64,000 bases of DNA from Lithospermum erythrorhizon (GCA_019722365.1 JADFUC010000388.1:620001-684000), one strand, 5' to 3'. Positions 1 through 12,579 are shown, counted from the stretch's first letter. The notes: a model not told the origin generated them from the letters alone. Made by a program: numbers and translations.

Positions 1-3000
1 CATTCGTATTTTTGAAAAAAACTCATGTTTGCTGAAACTTTTTGAAAGATACGGAAAACTACACTAGGAAGATGAGGACACAACATCTGAATGTTTCGAG
101 GGAAATAACAACATTCTTCTAGGTGAACTCTAACATGGCCTCATGCTATCACTGTAGTAATCATCCTACAAAGACATCTCAGACTGAGTCTAGAGAATTT
201 ACCTTCCGAAAAACGTCATGGTCCCAGATCTCCACCACCAGTAGCTCATGTAAACCATCTTCAACAACAAAATCGAACGTTTGATTCCAAACTGGATTCA
301 AGGTGTTATTTAGAACCTGAAAACGAATTGCAATAGTAATCAAGAATAAGCTGACATAGCATTAGGACTTAGGAGGTACAAGAAAGGGTGACTTACTGAG
401 TATGAATATATTCTGAAAGATATTCAGGATAATATGAAAAAATATTCAATGACATCAAACTTACCCTAGTCTTTTTTCTTTGATCAGACTTCTTCATTAT
501 TAATACAACAAAAGGATCAGATTTTCCTAAAAAATCTGCAGACGGCAAGTTTTCTGCGGATATTACTGTTATAGAAAGAACTCCTCTAACAATAAAATCT
601 TTCTTCTTCAAGGCATATTTCGCTACAGGATCAGAATCATTTTCATCATCGTCTGTTTTGAGGGCTTTCTCCAAGTCAGTCAATCTGAAGTCCGGGTTGA
701 ATGACTTCATGAATACATTCTCCATTCCAAAGGGGCAATACAAAAGCTCCAATTGCACCTTTAGTATATGATATGACACAAAATGTTTGTCATCAGTCGA
801 TTCATGTCTCCAAATCATTTCTCTTGAATTTCAATAGTAAGTGGTAAAAATTTGTTCCAATAAGCATCTAGTTAAGTGGAAACTCAAATAAATCTGATCA
901 ATTTTTTTTTCAGATCAGCCATTTATTAGTTAACATGATAATGAGTGTATAGTGTATACTCACCTCGCCCCTATTTTTGGTGTCCCTCTGAACCATCAAG
1001 TCCTTGACGAGCTTCAACCAAACCTCCTGGACCTTACCTGGTTCCAGGTCCTTTAAAGGGTATTGAGCACAACCAATAAATTCTGCTGCCTGAACTCCTT
1101 CATCATCATAAACTCTTATAGTTAAATTTTGGGTGGACACATCCTCAACTACAAACTCAAAATGTTCATTCCATATCGGATTTAATTGGTTGTTCTGAAC
1201 AAGAGAACACAATCAATTTAGCTCAAGGCAAAAGACAAGAGACGATTTCTGAGACGCGAAAAACAACAAGTTCTTACAATTGTTTTGCTGTTTTTCTTCT
1301 TGTCACGCACTGGACGTACAAACACAGTTGCGAATGGATCTGATTTTCCAATTATATCCTTGTTGGTTAATTCCTTAGCTTGTATGAGCTTCACCTCTAA
1401 TATCCCAACTGGCTTCAGCTCAAGGTTACTACCACCGGAAAACACATTCACGGGCCATCAAAGAGACATTTACATCAACATTTGAAAGAGTAGACACTTG
1501 AATGAAAAATATTTGAAGGATCTAAATATTATGATCATAATATCTTTAAGGCTCCAATATCCAATTTCAGGATACAATGTTCGGCTCGACTAAGGTTCTG
1601 CTGACAAAACATGCCATCACCATACCATTTCCTTGACTTCGCCAGATAACACACGAATTCATGAATAAATTTTAGAACCAAATTATCAAGGCTGTGTAGC
1701 TTTAATACATCGACATGCCCCAATGCCTCTGAGAGACTCCCGCCTAAGCAGGGTAAGGGGGTTTTGGATAGTACGCAGCCTTACCCCTGTGATAACATGG
1801 AGACTGTTTCCAAATGGACCTAAGACTGTCTAGCTTTAATCATGAAGAAAAATATGTAGGAGCAATACCTATAGTCACCTGGCAATATGGGAATGATGTT
1901 GCGGACTGGCCAAGTAATGGAATCTTCAATTGCATCATTAATGGTTTCCTATTCAAAATCACGATAATTATTGTGTTAATGGAGAACAATAAAACCAAGT
2001 GCTATATAAATCTAACAGGATCATTGAGATTTCTCCTACATTCTATTATAGACTCATCCGAGGGTTCCTTTGATATGGAAAAGCATATCTTTCAACAAAT
2101 ACAGAAGAGTGTGTCTTGATAAATTAACACCTTGATTGAAGTTCAAATAAATCTTACAGACCTCGATTGCATCGGCTATTCCAGGAATTGATGATATATC
2201 TCCACCAATAACTTTGAGGGTCAATTCTAGATTTCTCTGTGAAACAGAAAATAGGACATGTCAATACCAAAATGATTCTGGTCTAGCAGCCTCATTGTTT
2301 ACCTATTTATACTCAAAACTGAGTTACTGCATTTCTTCATTCATATGGTATATTTATGCAGGATGTACATTCAATAACAGCTCCAAGGACATCTTTTATT
2401 CTTGCAAATTAGTAGCCAATAAGTATGTTTTTATGAGATCAAAATTGACAAATCTTCATTAGTTGCCATTCTAAAGGACCCAATGAGTTCTAAGAATTCA
2501 CCTTTTCTCTCAGGGAGTAACATACAGCTCCAAAACAAGGCAATTCATCAACTAGAGGCTTAAATATCAGCCTGAAAACCCCTGTAAAGCCGATGTTCTT
2601 AACCTGCAAATTGGATAGACTCATGAGTAATATATAGTGATTAGAAAAGCGAATCTAATATGTTGGAAGGCACCTATGAAAATTTGAAAACAATATACCT
2701 GTATAGGAAGTGCCACGCCAACTCTGGTTTTAATATCAAGTACAATATTTGGATTTCCATCCCATTGCAAATCCAACTCCATTATGATTTCCCCTTCTTT
2801 GCTATCTATTATCTGTACCCCTAAAAAAAGAGAAGAAAGTGAAGGAGCATTGGACATTTTAACATTTCTGCATTGTGTGACTTTACTTCTTAGCTCTCGG
2901 CTGTTATCAGACCATTAACTCTTTTGGTAAACCAGTAGAATCTCAAAGGAGTCAAAGCAAACTTTATAATTCAGTTAAAATTCTAGTCATAAATCATATT

Positions 3001-4100
3001 TTATCCAGTCACTAAACTCAGTAAGACAGTAATTGATTGAAGTGCTAACCAATACTGCATTTTATATTATGTTTTCTTGCAGTTTACAGTAGATCATCAC
3101 CGAATTCTACCTTATCAACCTGATTTGAATTTTAAGAGAATGGAAACATCAATTTATCACTCTTGATTCCTGTTTTACAAGTCAGTAGAAGTGACAATAG
3201 TTCGAAACTCTGGAAACTTGAAGGAAAAGCATGTAAAACCTGTAAACTGCGGTGCCACTGTACCGAGGGTCAATTTCGAGAACTTAAGAGAAGCTAGGAT
3301 AATTGGCCTGTATTGCTCGAGTATCGGCTCAACAGAGCTTCTTATTATCTCAGATGCTGCCTGAACTCAAATAAAGACCAATAAATAATTGTCATCAACT
3401 TACACGCAATACAATCGCCAGCTTCAGGGGCAAAAAAAGGGGGCGCAATATACCTCATTCACATATGGCCATATTTTGGTTAGGTGTTGATTGAGCCACT
3501 TTAGCTGCAATTAATAAAACACTAAAAAGCATAAAACATCTAGCATTACAATCCGCATCAAAAAACGTTTCAATGGAAATTTTCTATCTTCTCTAAAGTG
3601 AGAAAATGTAAGATATTTGGAACCAAACCTTTTGTCTTTGTGAAAAAACAACCCATGGAGGGTAATATTCAGGTGAAAGCAATTTTCTTGAATCTTCAAC
3701 AGTCATCCTAGCGAGTGCTGCCACAGTTTCTGCCTAATTTATTTTGACATAATTTCAATTAACAGAAATAAAAAAATAACATTATACTTAAAAGAAAATT
3801 GTAGTAACTATTACAAGAATGCATCACCACTCCAATGAAAAAGAACACTAAAACACATGATAACATAATACTGAAAGAACACTCAAAACATAGATACAAG
3901 CACATGCATGTGACCTTATAGAGATATCAAATGCATAACTATGTGCATTTTTAGATCATACTAGTAATAATATGAAAAGGGTTCTCAAAACATACCAAAT
4001 CTTGGCGTTTTTTGGATCTGGTTTTTTGATATCTAACAAAACTAAATACAATTCCAATGCCCAATGCAGCTCCAAATAAAAAGCCTGCAATGATCCCCAT
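1..4100 (-). CDS. SYT5: Synaptotagmin-5/4-like protein (SMP + C2A + C2B), 3' end outside window
   Basis: Lipid-transfer and tethering protein of ER-plasma membrane contact sites (family knowledge). Exons, in transcript order: 3996-4100, 3629-3733, 3454-3504, 3240-3360, 2699-2820, 2502-2603, 2162-2236, 1869-1948, 1278-1428, 964-1194, 465-758, 203-316. All have GT..AG borders and join in one frame to 517 codons. The family is about 560-570 residues, so roughly one last exon lies beyond base 1. Residues 1-22 are a membrane anchor (MGIIAGFLFGAALGIGIVF). An SMP domain follows (WVVFSQRQK, IWPYVNEAAS, LDLQWDGNPNIVLDIK, DAIEDSITWPVR). C2A carries Asp ligands in IGKSDPFA and RVYDDEG, and C2B in LGKSDPFVV and IWDHD, so both could bind calcium. 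The ATG at 4100 is preceded by a purine-rich leader. I cannot separate SYT4 from SYT5 by eye. A SINE sits in the intron between 1429 and 1868. Confidence 0.93.
1702..1815 (+). mobile_element. SINE fragment (Au/TS-like 3' tail) in a SYT5-like intron
   Basis: The stretch contains CATCGACATGCCCCAAT, CCCGCCTAAGC and then TACGCAGCCTTACCCCT and GGAGACTGTTTCC, an order typical of the 3' part of Au/TS-family SINEs as I recall them. A second copy with the same head and the same CCCGCCTAAGC block lies in the opposite orientation at 33488-33562. It lies inside the intron between the exons at 1869-1948 and 1278-1428 and does not touch splice sites. Confidence 0.6.
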
Positions 4101-6351
4101 CTCCCTCCCCCCTCTCTCCCTCTAAGATTCTTGTTCTAGAATATGAGGATGTTTTACATGTACCGACATTATGACATTTCAAGAATCATGCAATAACGTG
4201 GATCAAAGAGCAAAACAATTCGATTAAGTTTCTTGTTCTGTTTTCACCATTATTATAAAAATAGTAAAATGAAATAATACATTATTAAATAAATTGTTCA
4301 TAAGTTCTAACAGATTTTTGATTTGGAAGTTAAGATGAGAATGTTCCAGGTAGTACGTGGATTTGTGCAAGGATTTTTCTTGGTTTTGTTTTTCTTTTTT
4401 CTCATTTCCCTAAAACAAATGTTGCAAATAATTAATTAATGGACACTTTAGATTAATGTGAACATAATTGAATTGGAGTAAATTTGTAGTTTACAGGACT
4501 TTGAGTATTTATGTTTGTTAGTCGAGGTTAAATAATTAACATAGATTCATTCCATTTTTATTAGTTCTTATATAATTACTCATGATCAATAATTTTGGTT
4601 TGAAAAAATAAGTTAATTAAAATGAAGTAGCGTTTTATGCTTCCAATAATTTTTAAAGACCTAAGCATTAGAATATCTTGGAAACCATGCCATTGTTTAG
4701 TTGAGATTTTAACATGCATGCATGCTTCCTTTTCTACCATGTCTTTTTGAGACCAATTTTCTTCTTAGGTACAATTTGTCTCTATATTATATTGTAAGCA
4801 AGATACATTATTATATTTTAGCAAGTTCAATGCACATTCAAAGAAATTTGTTTTTATATTAGATTGTAACAAGATGGATTATTACATTTTAACAAGTTCT
4901 ATGTAATTCATTAAATACATCGATAACCTTTTGTATGATGTGTCAAATAATAACATCATAGAAAATGGATACAAAATAGGAAAAAGACAATAAAAGTGTT
5001 TAGTAGGTGGTTATAGTGGCTGTGATCTACTCACCTAACCTGCATCACTACAGGATAACAACTCTATGATTAAATATTACATAAAATAGTTTAGTTGGAA
5101 TCACAAGAAGTAGCACACACAGAAGAGTGGATCTTGCTAATTACTCATTCTTGACTTTCATCCAACACTTCATCTCCTTTCTCCCTTGACTTCCTACAAT
5201 AAGGTCAGCATCCCGTTCTAATTTGTTTCACTTTATATATGTGTATTGCTTGTATGTACAATATGTACTTTATTGAGGAACAAACTAGTCCGGATCGTAT
5301 GTTACACTTTGTTGATGTCATGACATATGGTTCATTCTTGGTTTTTAAATTAATTTAATCTTAACCGTTGTACAAGTATATCACATAACGTATAACATAC
5401 GATCGGTACTCAGCAGTTTTTCTTTCCATTTCTTATTTGGTGGTTCAACAAGAGACATGAGACATGTTTGTTGAAAGGTTAGGTGTTGATCAGTGGATGA
5501 TAGGATTTGATGTACTCTTACGTTATATGCCAAACATGTAGATCCAATAGGAGCTTGAGTGGAAATGATTTCTCATAAATTGCATTTACTAATGTTCTTG
5601 AACTGCTCCTCACTGTTTTGCTACATCTCTTTGATGGTATGGGATCTCCCTACCTATGTTTTGTGTCATTATTTGACTCAAATAGATGCAAGAGTCATTC
5701 TATAAAAAAATGCTGGTATACCCTAACTCCTACGCTTTTCATGAACTTTAATGTTAAAATTATTTACACTTGACATTATATGATTGGTGTGTCATGTATG
5801 AACGTCATTTAGGACAAATGGTTTGCCCTGCCCTTTGATTATTTATTTTGTGTTTATTTGATTATTATTTAAGGCTCAATAATTTAAATCGTGACCGTGT
5901 ATAGATATAGAAACTCACTCACTTGTTCCCTGCAATGAATTTATTAAATGTAGATGTAAGACAACATTTCCATAGTTGTTTACATTGGTGAAATTAGATA
6001 GTCTATATTTGTGTGTGTGTCCAAAACTAGTTCTATAAACTGCAGGAAGATACATTCAGTCATATTTCCACAAATTGAAAATGGCAATTTCTTGGTTTGT
6101 TTGTAGTGATATGTCCAGAGAAGTGTTCAAGAAATCAGCTTAGTATAGTTACCAAGAAGGCTGCAATTTTGGAAGCTGCCATAGTTCCAAAGAAAGAGTA
6201 GACCCAATGTTATGTGCATAGAAGGTAGTCTAGTTTCTCCCACCTAATTGATCCTTCTTTAAAAGATCATCACAAGCTAACAGATAAATCATATCCACTC
6301 TGAAGAACATCACAATTTCATCGGTGAAGTTGAGGGTTAAAAACGATCGAA
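4101..6351. other. Intergenic region between divergent SYT5-like and F-box genes
   Basis: This 2.2 kb stretch should hold the promoters of both divergent neighbours. Directly upstream of the SYT5-like ATG the minus strand reads as a GA-rich leader, typical of a plant 5' UTR. I see no coding signal and no RNA gene. The only structured feature is the small inverted repeat at 5287-5410. Confidence 0.6.
5287..5410. mobile_element. Small inverted-repeat element, MITE-like (124 bp)
   Basis: The left end reads AGTCCGGATCGTATGTTACA. The reverse complement of the right end reads AGTACCGATCGTATGTTATA, giving imperfect terminal inverted repeats of about 20-25 bp around an AT-rich core. I could not find a clear target-site duplication, so a mobile origin is an inference; a plain hairpin is the alternative. 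Confidence 0.4.
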
Positions 6352-7461
6352 ATGGCATTGTTGAGCGAGAATCTGCATATAGATGTAGCCATAGAAATTC
6401 TTTTGAGGCTGCCTGTCAAATCCTTGCATCGATTCAGGTGTGTTTGTAGAACATGGAACGATTTGATCAAAAGTCCCGAGTTCATATCCATGCATGTCAA
6501 TCACTCCACCTTGGCTTTAAATAGCCATCTAGTACTCATCAAACGCAACCTTGTTGAAGACAACTGCACTAGCATATTATCATTCCATGCCAATGATGAG
6601 TCCCTCGATGTTGTATCGCCTGAGTTACAAATTCCTTATTTCAGTTATCCTTTCATGGAAGTTCTTGGTCCTTGCAATGGCATAATCTGCCTCACCAACT
6701 ATATGACTTTTGTTTTCTGTAACCCAGTCACAAGAGAATTCAGTCTACTTCCCCCGAATTCATGTCCATGTGCGAGTTCCCCTTTTTTCTGCCATACTAA
6801 GGGCGTTGGATTTGGTTTCGATTCTTCCATTATTTCTGATTTCAAACTAGTCAGGATTGCTATTCACAGCCACAAGGAACACGGTCATTATCATCATGAA
6901 AACAGAGCGGAAATATATAGTCTGAAGTCGAAAGCTTGGAGACAACTTGATGGGGTTTTGCCAGAAGTCAAGTATACTCCCTGTTTCGAAATATTCTTCA
7001 ATGATTCTTGTCATTGGCAAGCATTCAATGGAAGAGATCACAAGAAATTCATACTTTCTTTCAGAATGAGTTCTGAGAAGTTTGCTGAAATAGATTTACC
7101 AAATAACCTCACAAATCTCGACGAAAAGTGCACGTCTCTGGAGGTATCAAATGGATCATTGGCCTTAATTGCTTACACTGATTCACAGCTTAAACTTGAA
7201 GACCAGTACACAGAAATTTGGATAATGAAGGAGTATGGGATCTCTGAATCATGGACAAAATTGTTCAAGATTGGACCGCTTTCAGGAATCCGGTGCCCTC
7301 TTTCGTTCATGAAAAACGACGTGTTGCTGTTGGAAAACATTGAAGGACAATTGATTTCATACAGTATTGCCAAGCAAGATACTGAGGCATTTGAAATTTA
7401 TGGCAGCTCGACATCGCTGAGGGCTATGGTTTACAAGGAGAGTCTTCTATCAATTGAATGA
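6352..7461 (+). CDS. F-box protein with F-box-associated (FBA) domain
   Basis: Intact single-exon gene of 369 residues. The F-box is at about residues 8-50, with core EILLRLPVKSLHRFRCVCRTW; it is expected to bind SKP1 and place the protein in an SCF ubiquitin ligase. The rest matches the plant F-box-associated interaction fold: GPCNGIICL followed by FVFCNPVTREFSLLP near residues 105-135, GVGFGFDSSIISDFKLVRI near 150-170, EIYSLKSKAWRQL near 190, and a C-terminal EIWIMKEYGISESWTKLF near 290. This is the CPR1/S-locus-F-box-like type, which recognises substrates through the FBA region; the substrate cannot be inferred. The start has AAATGGC context just after a stop-rich leader. A broken copy of its residues 60-90 region lies directly downstream. 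Confidence 0.93.
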   Translation: MALLSENLHIDVAIEILLRLPVKSLHRFRCVCRTWNDLIKSPEFISMHVNHSTLALNSHLVLIKRNLVEDNCTSILSFHANDESLDVVSPELQIPYFSYPFMEVLGPCNGIICLTNYMTFVFCNPVTREFSLLPPNSCPCASSPFFCHTKGVGFGFDSSIISDFKLVRIAIHSHKEHGHYHHENRAEIYSLKSKAWRQLDGVLPEVKYTPCFEIFFNDSCHWQAFNGRDHKKFILSFRMSSEKFAEIDLPNNLTNLDEKCTSLEVSNGSLALIAYTDSQLKLEDQYTEIWIMKEYGISESWTKLFKIGPLSGIRCPLSFMKNDVLLLENIEGQLISYSIAKQDTEAFEIYGSSTSLRAMVYKESLLSIE

Positions 7462-7709
7462 AAATGTGAGTACTTTTGAAGGACATCATTTCCACTGTAT
7501 GAGTTGCAATTGAGATGAATATGTGATATGTCATTTGGTTTTGAACTCTTTGAGTTGTCTTCTGTTATATTTTTTCTCCTTTTTTCAAACAAGTATGTGT
7601 TGTCTCTAATTTCAATTGTATACAGAGTATATTTTGAGTACTATCAGGCAGAATGGAAGAGGAACTCATCAAACAATATTTGGGAAACAATACATACTAT
7701 TACCAGTTG

Positions 7710-7955
7710 ATACTAATCAAACAATACAACCTTGTTGAAGACCGCTGCACGACTACATTATCGTTCCATTCTGATGACGAATCCCTCCTCGTTGCTCTTG
7801 AAAAACATCAAAGGACAAGTGATAGACATTATCGTTCCATTCTGATGACGAATCCCTCCTTGTTGTTCTTGAAAAAAAATCAAAGGACAAGTGATTCTAT
7901 CGACCGTAGACTATTTGCAACATATGTATTTGAGCTCCACATCTATGCTCGTTGA
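7710..7955 (+). pseudogene. F-box/FBA gene fragment with internal 71-bp tandem duplication
   Basis: The translation LIKQYNLVEDRCTTTLSF resembles LIKRNLVEDNCTSILSF of the intact upstream gene (residues about 63-80), so this is a partial duplicate. The following SDDESLL matches ANDESLD. A 71-bp unit containing ATCGTTCCATTCTGATGACG is then repeated (7755-7825 and 7826-7895) with few changes, including an extra AAA run. No F-box and no FBA remainder follows, so it is non-functional as an F-box gene. Confidence 0.7.
7755..7895. repeat. Two-copy direct tandem repeat, 71-bp unit
   Basis: Both copies share ATCGTTCCATTCTGATGACG and ATCAAAGGACAAGTGAT. They differ by a few C/T changes (CTCGTTGCTC versus TTGTTGTTC) and length of an A run. 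The high similarity indicates a fairly recent slip or unequal exchange inside the F-box relic. Confidence 0.85.
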
Positions 7956-8313
7956 AATTGGAGATAAAACCATCTTTCAAAAATATAGAGACTGGAAAAT
8001 TGGTATCAGAATACAAGAAACTCATTACATTATACATCCCAAAGAGTACATCATAATTAATATGGAGACACGTTTCATATTTCGTTCGAGGAATATTTCA
8101 GTAGCCATACTGCAAAAAGGAAAAAAAACACAGAATAATATCTCACAAAATGAGCCTGAATGTAATTCTTCAAATTCACAGACAAAGATGCTGTCGCCAA
8201 AGTTTTGCACAATCGTAAGCTGAGCCACTCCAGAGTAATGAGATTAAAGAATCAAACATATGCCAATAGAGAGAACAATCTGGAAAAGCATCTACAATCC
8301 AAGTTGATCTTCA

Positions 8314-11300
8314 CTAGAGACAAGAAGGGAGAGTAATCCCGTGACATGCGAATGCCAGGACTACGTAAACTATCACCAACAGGAGGACTATCAATGCAAC
8401 CCTGCAGAGGAGACGATGTCATGTTAAAAGTTTGAGCACTTCATTGGATACATGTTATCTGAAATGTTGATGTAAAGGCCAGTCTCCGAATAAGAATATT
8501 GCACTGTTCTAATAAAAATATGCATTACCAGATTCACAGGTCCTCTTCTAATAAAAATATGCATTACCAGATTCATTAGTTTTACATATATTTAGCACTG
8601 ATAACAGAAAAGGCTCAATTTCTTTTTCTGTGCCAAGGCAAGGCCTGAAAGCTAAGCAGGCTACTACAGCAGTGTTTCCCCTATGAGAAATGTTTGGATG
8701 AAGGAAGGAAATTGACGAAATGAAAGAATGAGCCAATAGCCATGCTACAACTTTATTCAACATAATATTTTTCTTTATCTAAATATTGGAAACAAAACTT
8801 CTAGTTTCGGTAAAGTTTATTTATTGAACCATCTCATTGAAAAACTACTCCATAAAAAACAACATCAAACAAAGTTGGTTTATAACATACGTGAGCTTGA
8901 CATTTCTCCACCACACAGCGCTTCTTAAACGACGAGTCTGCTTCCTGAAGCGGAATGTGTTTCCTTGCATGTCAGCAGTCTTATCAACCAGCAATTCCAA
9001 ACGATCGCCTCTATCTAAAACTTTATCAATGTTCTCTACCATCACATTACGCACCTGCCATAGGATATCATAAAAATCTTAGTTTCTCAAATAGCCAACA
9101 CAAATATAAAGAATTCAATATTATATGCACAAGAACATAATATAAACTAGGAACACTGGGAAAACAATACACTGAATATAGTCATATACACATTTGTTAT
9201 ATTATAATTCCCGTGACTGACCATGCAAAATGGATGAAAATGACAACTTGATAAGGACAATTTAACATTAACTGAAAAATATATGTATGTACGGGGTATA
9301 TATTATGATAAACAACCTATACCCACCTGACTCATTTCACCTTTCAGTCGATTGAGTCTGTCTGCATTTGGATCATTTGAGTAATACTCAATTTGTTGGG
9401 CCAGGACCCTGGAAAAGTCATCATTCATGGCATAAGCTTGAGCATTCAGTACTGTTCTACCATATGTTCTTACAAATTTCTGATGGATATCTTCAAGGAA
9501 CTCAAAAGGAACTCTCCCTGCATCAGAATCGATGTACGGTGAATAAATGCAATAAGTAAATAGTCTTCTGCAGGAGGCCCAAAAATACTACACACAACAG
9601 GTTTGACGATTTGACTTGCATATAATTTTCATATATCTATCAACTCTTATGATGCAATGACTAATTAAGATTCTTGTGAGGATAGTTTGTTCAAGGATAG
9701 TCTGTTGAAAAACTATCATGATTTTCAGAGTTATTATCCGTAATGTGACTTACAATTCAATACAAAAGCAGGAGCAAACACCGAGTAAATTTACACAAGT
9801 AATTTTAATTTTCTCGGTTCTTAACTGAATACAATGCCTTGGCCCTTGAGTACTACGGTACTACCCAAGGGTCATCTTACAAGTCCATACTCCAAAGTGA
9901 GCGATGAGGTAAAAACTAGAAAAGTCGAAATTCACATTGTGTGTTGGACTTTAAATCAGCTAGTAACACATTGAAAGAACATAAATAAAGGACTAAACTT
10001 CAAGATCCATTTTTATTTCTTCACATGAAAAATGAGTATCTTTCGCTGACTACTATTCATCTACCGTTGAATTAATTACACTCCATATGATCTAAAATCT
10101 ATAATGCTAAGACAACTCGAAACAAAACAATTGGAGAAACTCACTAAAAGAACACACACTCATAAATTGAAATTCTCACGATAAGATGCTAACTTAGAAA
10201 TGAAAAATGAGAACAATTACTCAAAGAAAACAAGAACGATTCCAAGTAATTTAGAGATCATCAAATAATTCATCTATCTAGATTATCACCCGACCCAAAA
10301 GAAAATCTAATAGTATAATTTTACTATGAACCTGATCAAACAAGGATATTCACAACAATAGATCAACAAAAAAACAAAAACTCCTACCACCATCCCGAAG
10401 AGTGCCGATCGATTCTCATTGTCCAAAATTAACAAACTTTACTACCTTAATTTACACACAATACCTTGATTTGAATAAAAAATTGTCATATTAACACTAT
10501 AATACATTAAAAACATTATCCTTTGATATATTTTTCACCAAATATACACAATAATATTTGACCTCAAAATTGAACACTAGACAATCTTTTTGAAATTGAG
10601 GAGTATATATATATATATTACTCCACCACAAAAAGAATGTCCACCTTAGTATTCAAAGTCAGAATCAATCCAACTTTGTAGCTTCATTAACACACATAGC
10701 TTCGATTTGAATCAATATTAACACTAAACATACATTAAAAATACAATCTTTCAAGTTTTAACATATTTTTACCAAGTAGTATACACCACATACAAAAATA
10801 CCAGAGTTCAAAATTACAAAGGCCAACCATCAAAATTCGAAATTATTCAAAACTAGACAATCTTTTTGAGTTGATACTTCATAAATATAGTTGAACCACA
10901 CTATAGTCAAAATTCAACAACCCAACCATCAAGAATCAAAACAATTCCAAACTAGACACTCTTTTTGGGACATTGGTACTACACAAACATAGTTAAACCA
11001 TAATATAATAACTTCACAAGCTTCCAACAACTACGGTTATCCTAGTCACCACAAAATATTACTCGCAATGACGAGGTATGATTCAAATCCTTGCAACAAA
11101 ATATATAAAAAAAACAAAAAAACTTGACAAGCTTACTTCCAAGGGTGGCATCAGCCATACACAAAACAGTAAGTCCATCCGTACGTTTCACATGAAAAAT
11201 ATACCGATCTTGTGAATACGAAACATTTGTATCATTTTCCCCACTTATTTTTTCAAGAATCTGCTTTGATATTGTGGTGGCGTTAGTGGTGGCGGAATTG

Positions 11301-11353
11301 TGCTCCGCCAGCACCACCGACCCCCTCGCCACCAATCCGTACAATATTCCCAT
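8314..11353 (-). CDS. VAMP711: Vacuolar R-SNARE, VAMP711-like
   Basis: Longin-type R-SNARE that drives fusion with the vacuole (VAMP71 family). Four exons, in order: 11137-11353, 9327-9517, 8891-9054, 8314-8401. They join in frame to 219 residues, the length of Arabidopsis VAMP711. Longin domain about 1-125 (GLVARGSVVLAEHNSATT, YSQDRYIFHVKRTDGLTVLC, then YAMNDDFSRVLAQQIEYYS). SNARE motif about 128-185 with the zero-layer Arg in DKVLDRGDRLELLVDKT and the membrane-proximal WWRNVKLT. A single C-terminal membrane segment (VALIVLLLVIVYVVLAFA) ends in CHGITLPSCL. The start at 11353 gives MGILYGLVARG, matching the family start. Intron 1 is 1.6 kb and carries a recurring AT-rich element (10404-11033). 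The next closest alternative is VAMP712/713, but the tail and longin sequence favour 711. Confidence 0.95.
8506..8577. repeat. Two-copy direct repeat in VAMP711 last intron
   Basis: TCTAATAAAAATATGCATTA followed by CCAGATTCA occurs twice, about 41 bp apart, between the SNARE-motif exon and the last exon. It lies well clear of the splice sites and no function is apparent. Confidence 0.75.
10404..11033. repeat. Recurring AT-rich intronic element, copies 1-3 (VAMP711 intron 1)
   Basis: At least two full units (10404-10605 and 10670-10865) and a shorter third (10866-11033). Each unit runs: AACTTT..TTAAT, then ATATTTTTCACCAAATA or close, then GAGTTCAAAATT or CTCAAAATT, CCAACCATCAAAATTC and AACTAGACAATCTTTTTGA. 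Related copies are at 28887-29375, 35270-36010, 49430-49615 and 55670-55860, always in this orientation. It is either a decayed transposon family or a retained intronic element; nothing in it codes. Confidence 0.7.
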
Positions 11354-12156
11354 TTAAATATATAGTTTTTGAAAAAATTAGTGAAATTTGGTCAACGAGA
11401 AGCGTTGACTTTATGGATTTTGGAGAAGAATGTTGAATGATCTGTTTGACTTTATTACAGAGTGTAAAGGTGTAGTTTGATAGGTGAAGAGGACCCACAC
11501 CACTATAATTAGGACACTAGTTCCTCCACGTAGGACCTACTACTACAAACCACTTCTCCATGTCGGCAAATGTTTGTAACTTTATCTTGGTCTACTAGTT
11601 CGGTCCTAGTCGGATTGGATAGTATTGGGCAAAATATTTGAACCAGAATCCATCGGATATTTTATCGGGTTGATAATTGGTCCCGAGTTTTTTGACAGAT
11701 TTTTAGTTGGGACTTGGAGTATTCAAACATTTGGTATTTCGATTCAAAATATGGATACTTAGCATGGGTTGGGAAAGATGGTTGGTTGTTTTGAAATTTA
11801 ACGTTGGCTCCTAAAGTAAGACATGTTCAAAATTGAGTATGTCTTAAAAACTTGATATTTAGATTTTCGAAAGTTCGGTGCAAATGTCTTTTGTTGAAAG
11901 GTTTGAAATGTTTATATCACCCATTTGATGTTTCTGATACTTAAAGGTGTCTATATGAAATTTAACCATCATTTTATAAACATTCAATTGAATTTGCATT
12001 AGTTACTTACCCTAGGTTAATTTCTGGGGTTTATTCACTTGATCGAACATGCATTTAGTCTAATCTTCTTGATTTGAGGTGAGGTTAATCCTTGTCGTGG
12101 ATGTACTAAAAATAGAGTTGTAAATGAATTGAGTAGAAGATTTTTTGCTTAAAGTG
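11354..12156. other. Upstream region of VAMP711, no gene seen
   Basis: Presumed promoter and 5' leader of the VAMP711-like gene on the minus strand, then moderately AT-rich DNA. I see no conserved coding stretch, RNA gene or clear repeat here. Confidence 0.5.
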
Positions 12157-12579
12157 GTCATTAAATGAGCCTAAATTAACAAACTCGGCTCGGCTTGATA
12201 GCTTTAGATGGGAATTGAGCCGATCAGACCAACTCGCTTATTTGAAATCCAAATTCACTAGGATTAACAAAAATTTATTTTACTTAATCAGTTAAAAAAA
12301 TTAATCAATATATAACAAAACAAGCAAAACCATTGATTTGTAATAGATGTTAACATTAATAGAAGCGATATTTATAACGAAATAAAAATAAGAAATTAAA
12401 ATAATAAAAACCTGTAACAAAATTTTCATAATTAAAAAGAATACATTGTCGTAGCAGACTACTAAACCTATTTCCATTATTTAGTTTGAAAGCGAAATTT
12501 CAGTTAAAACAATATTAGCTCGAAGCCGAATTATGAGCCAAGCCGAGCGAGTCGCTCAATTTAGCTCAAGTCACTAAAT
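12157..12579. mobile_element. Mutator-type MITE, 403 bp with 10-bp target-site duplication
   Basis: The element spans 12167-12569 between imperfect 10-bp direct repeats GTCATTAAAT (12157-12166) and GTCACTAAAT (12570-12579). The terminal inverted repeats start GAGCCTAAATTAAC..CTCGGCTCGGCTTG on the left and, as reverse complement, TTGAGCTAAATTGAGCGACTCGCTCGGCTTGG on the right is too long to quote in full, but the shared parts are GAGC-TAAATT and CTCGGCTTG. A 9-11 bp duplication is the Mutator hallmark. The AT-rich core has no coding capacity, so it is non-autonomous. Confidence 0.7.

Noticed and set aside
11283..11498. Minus-strand frame upstream of VAMP711 (MGPLHLSNY..)
   Set aside because: It overlaps the VAMP711 first exon in another frame and has no family similarity.
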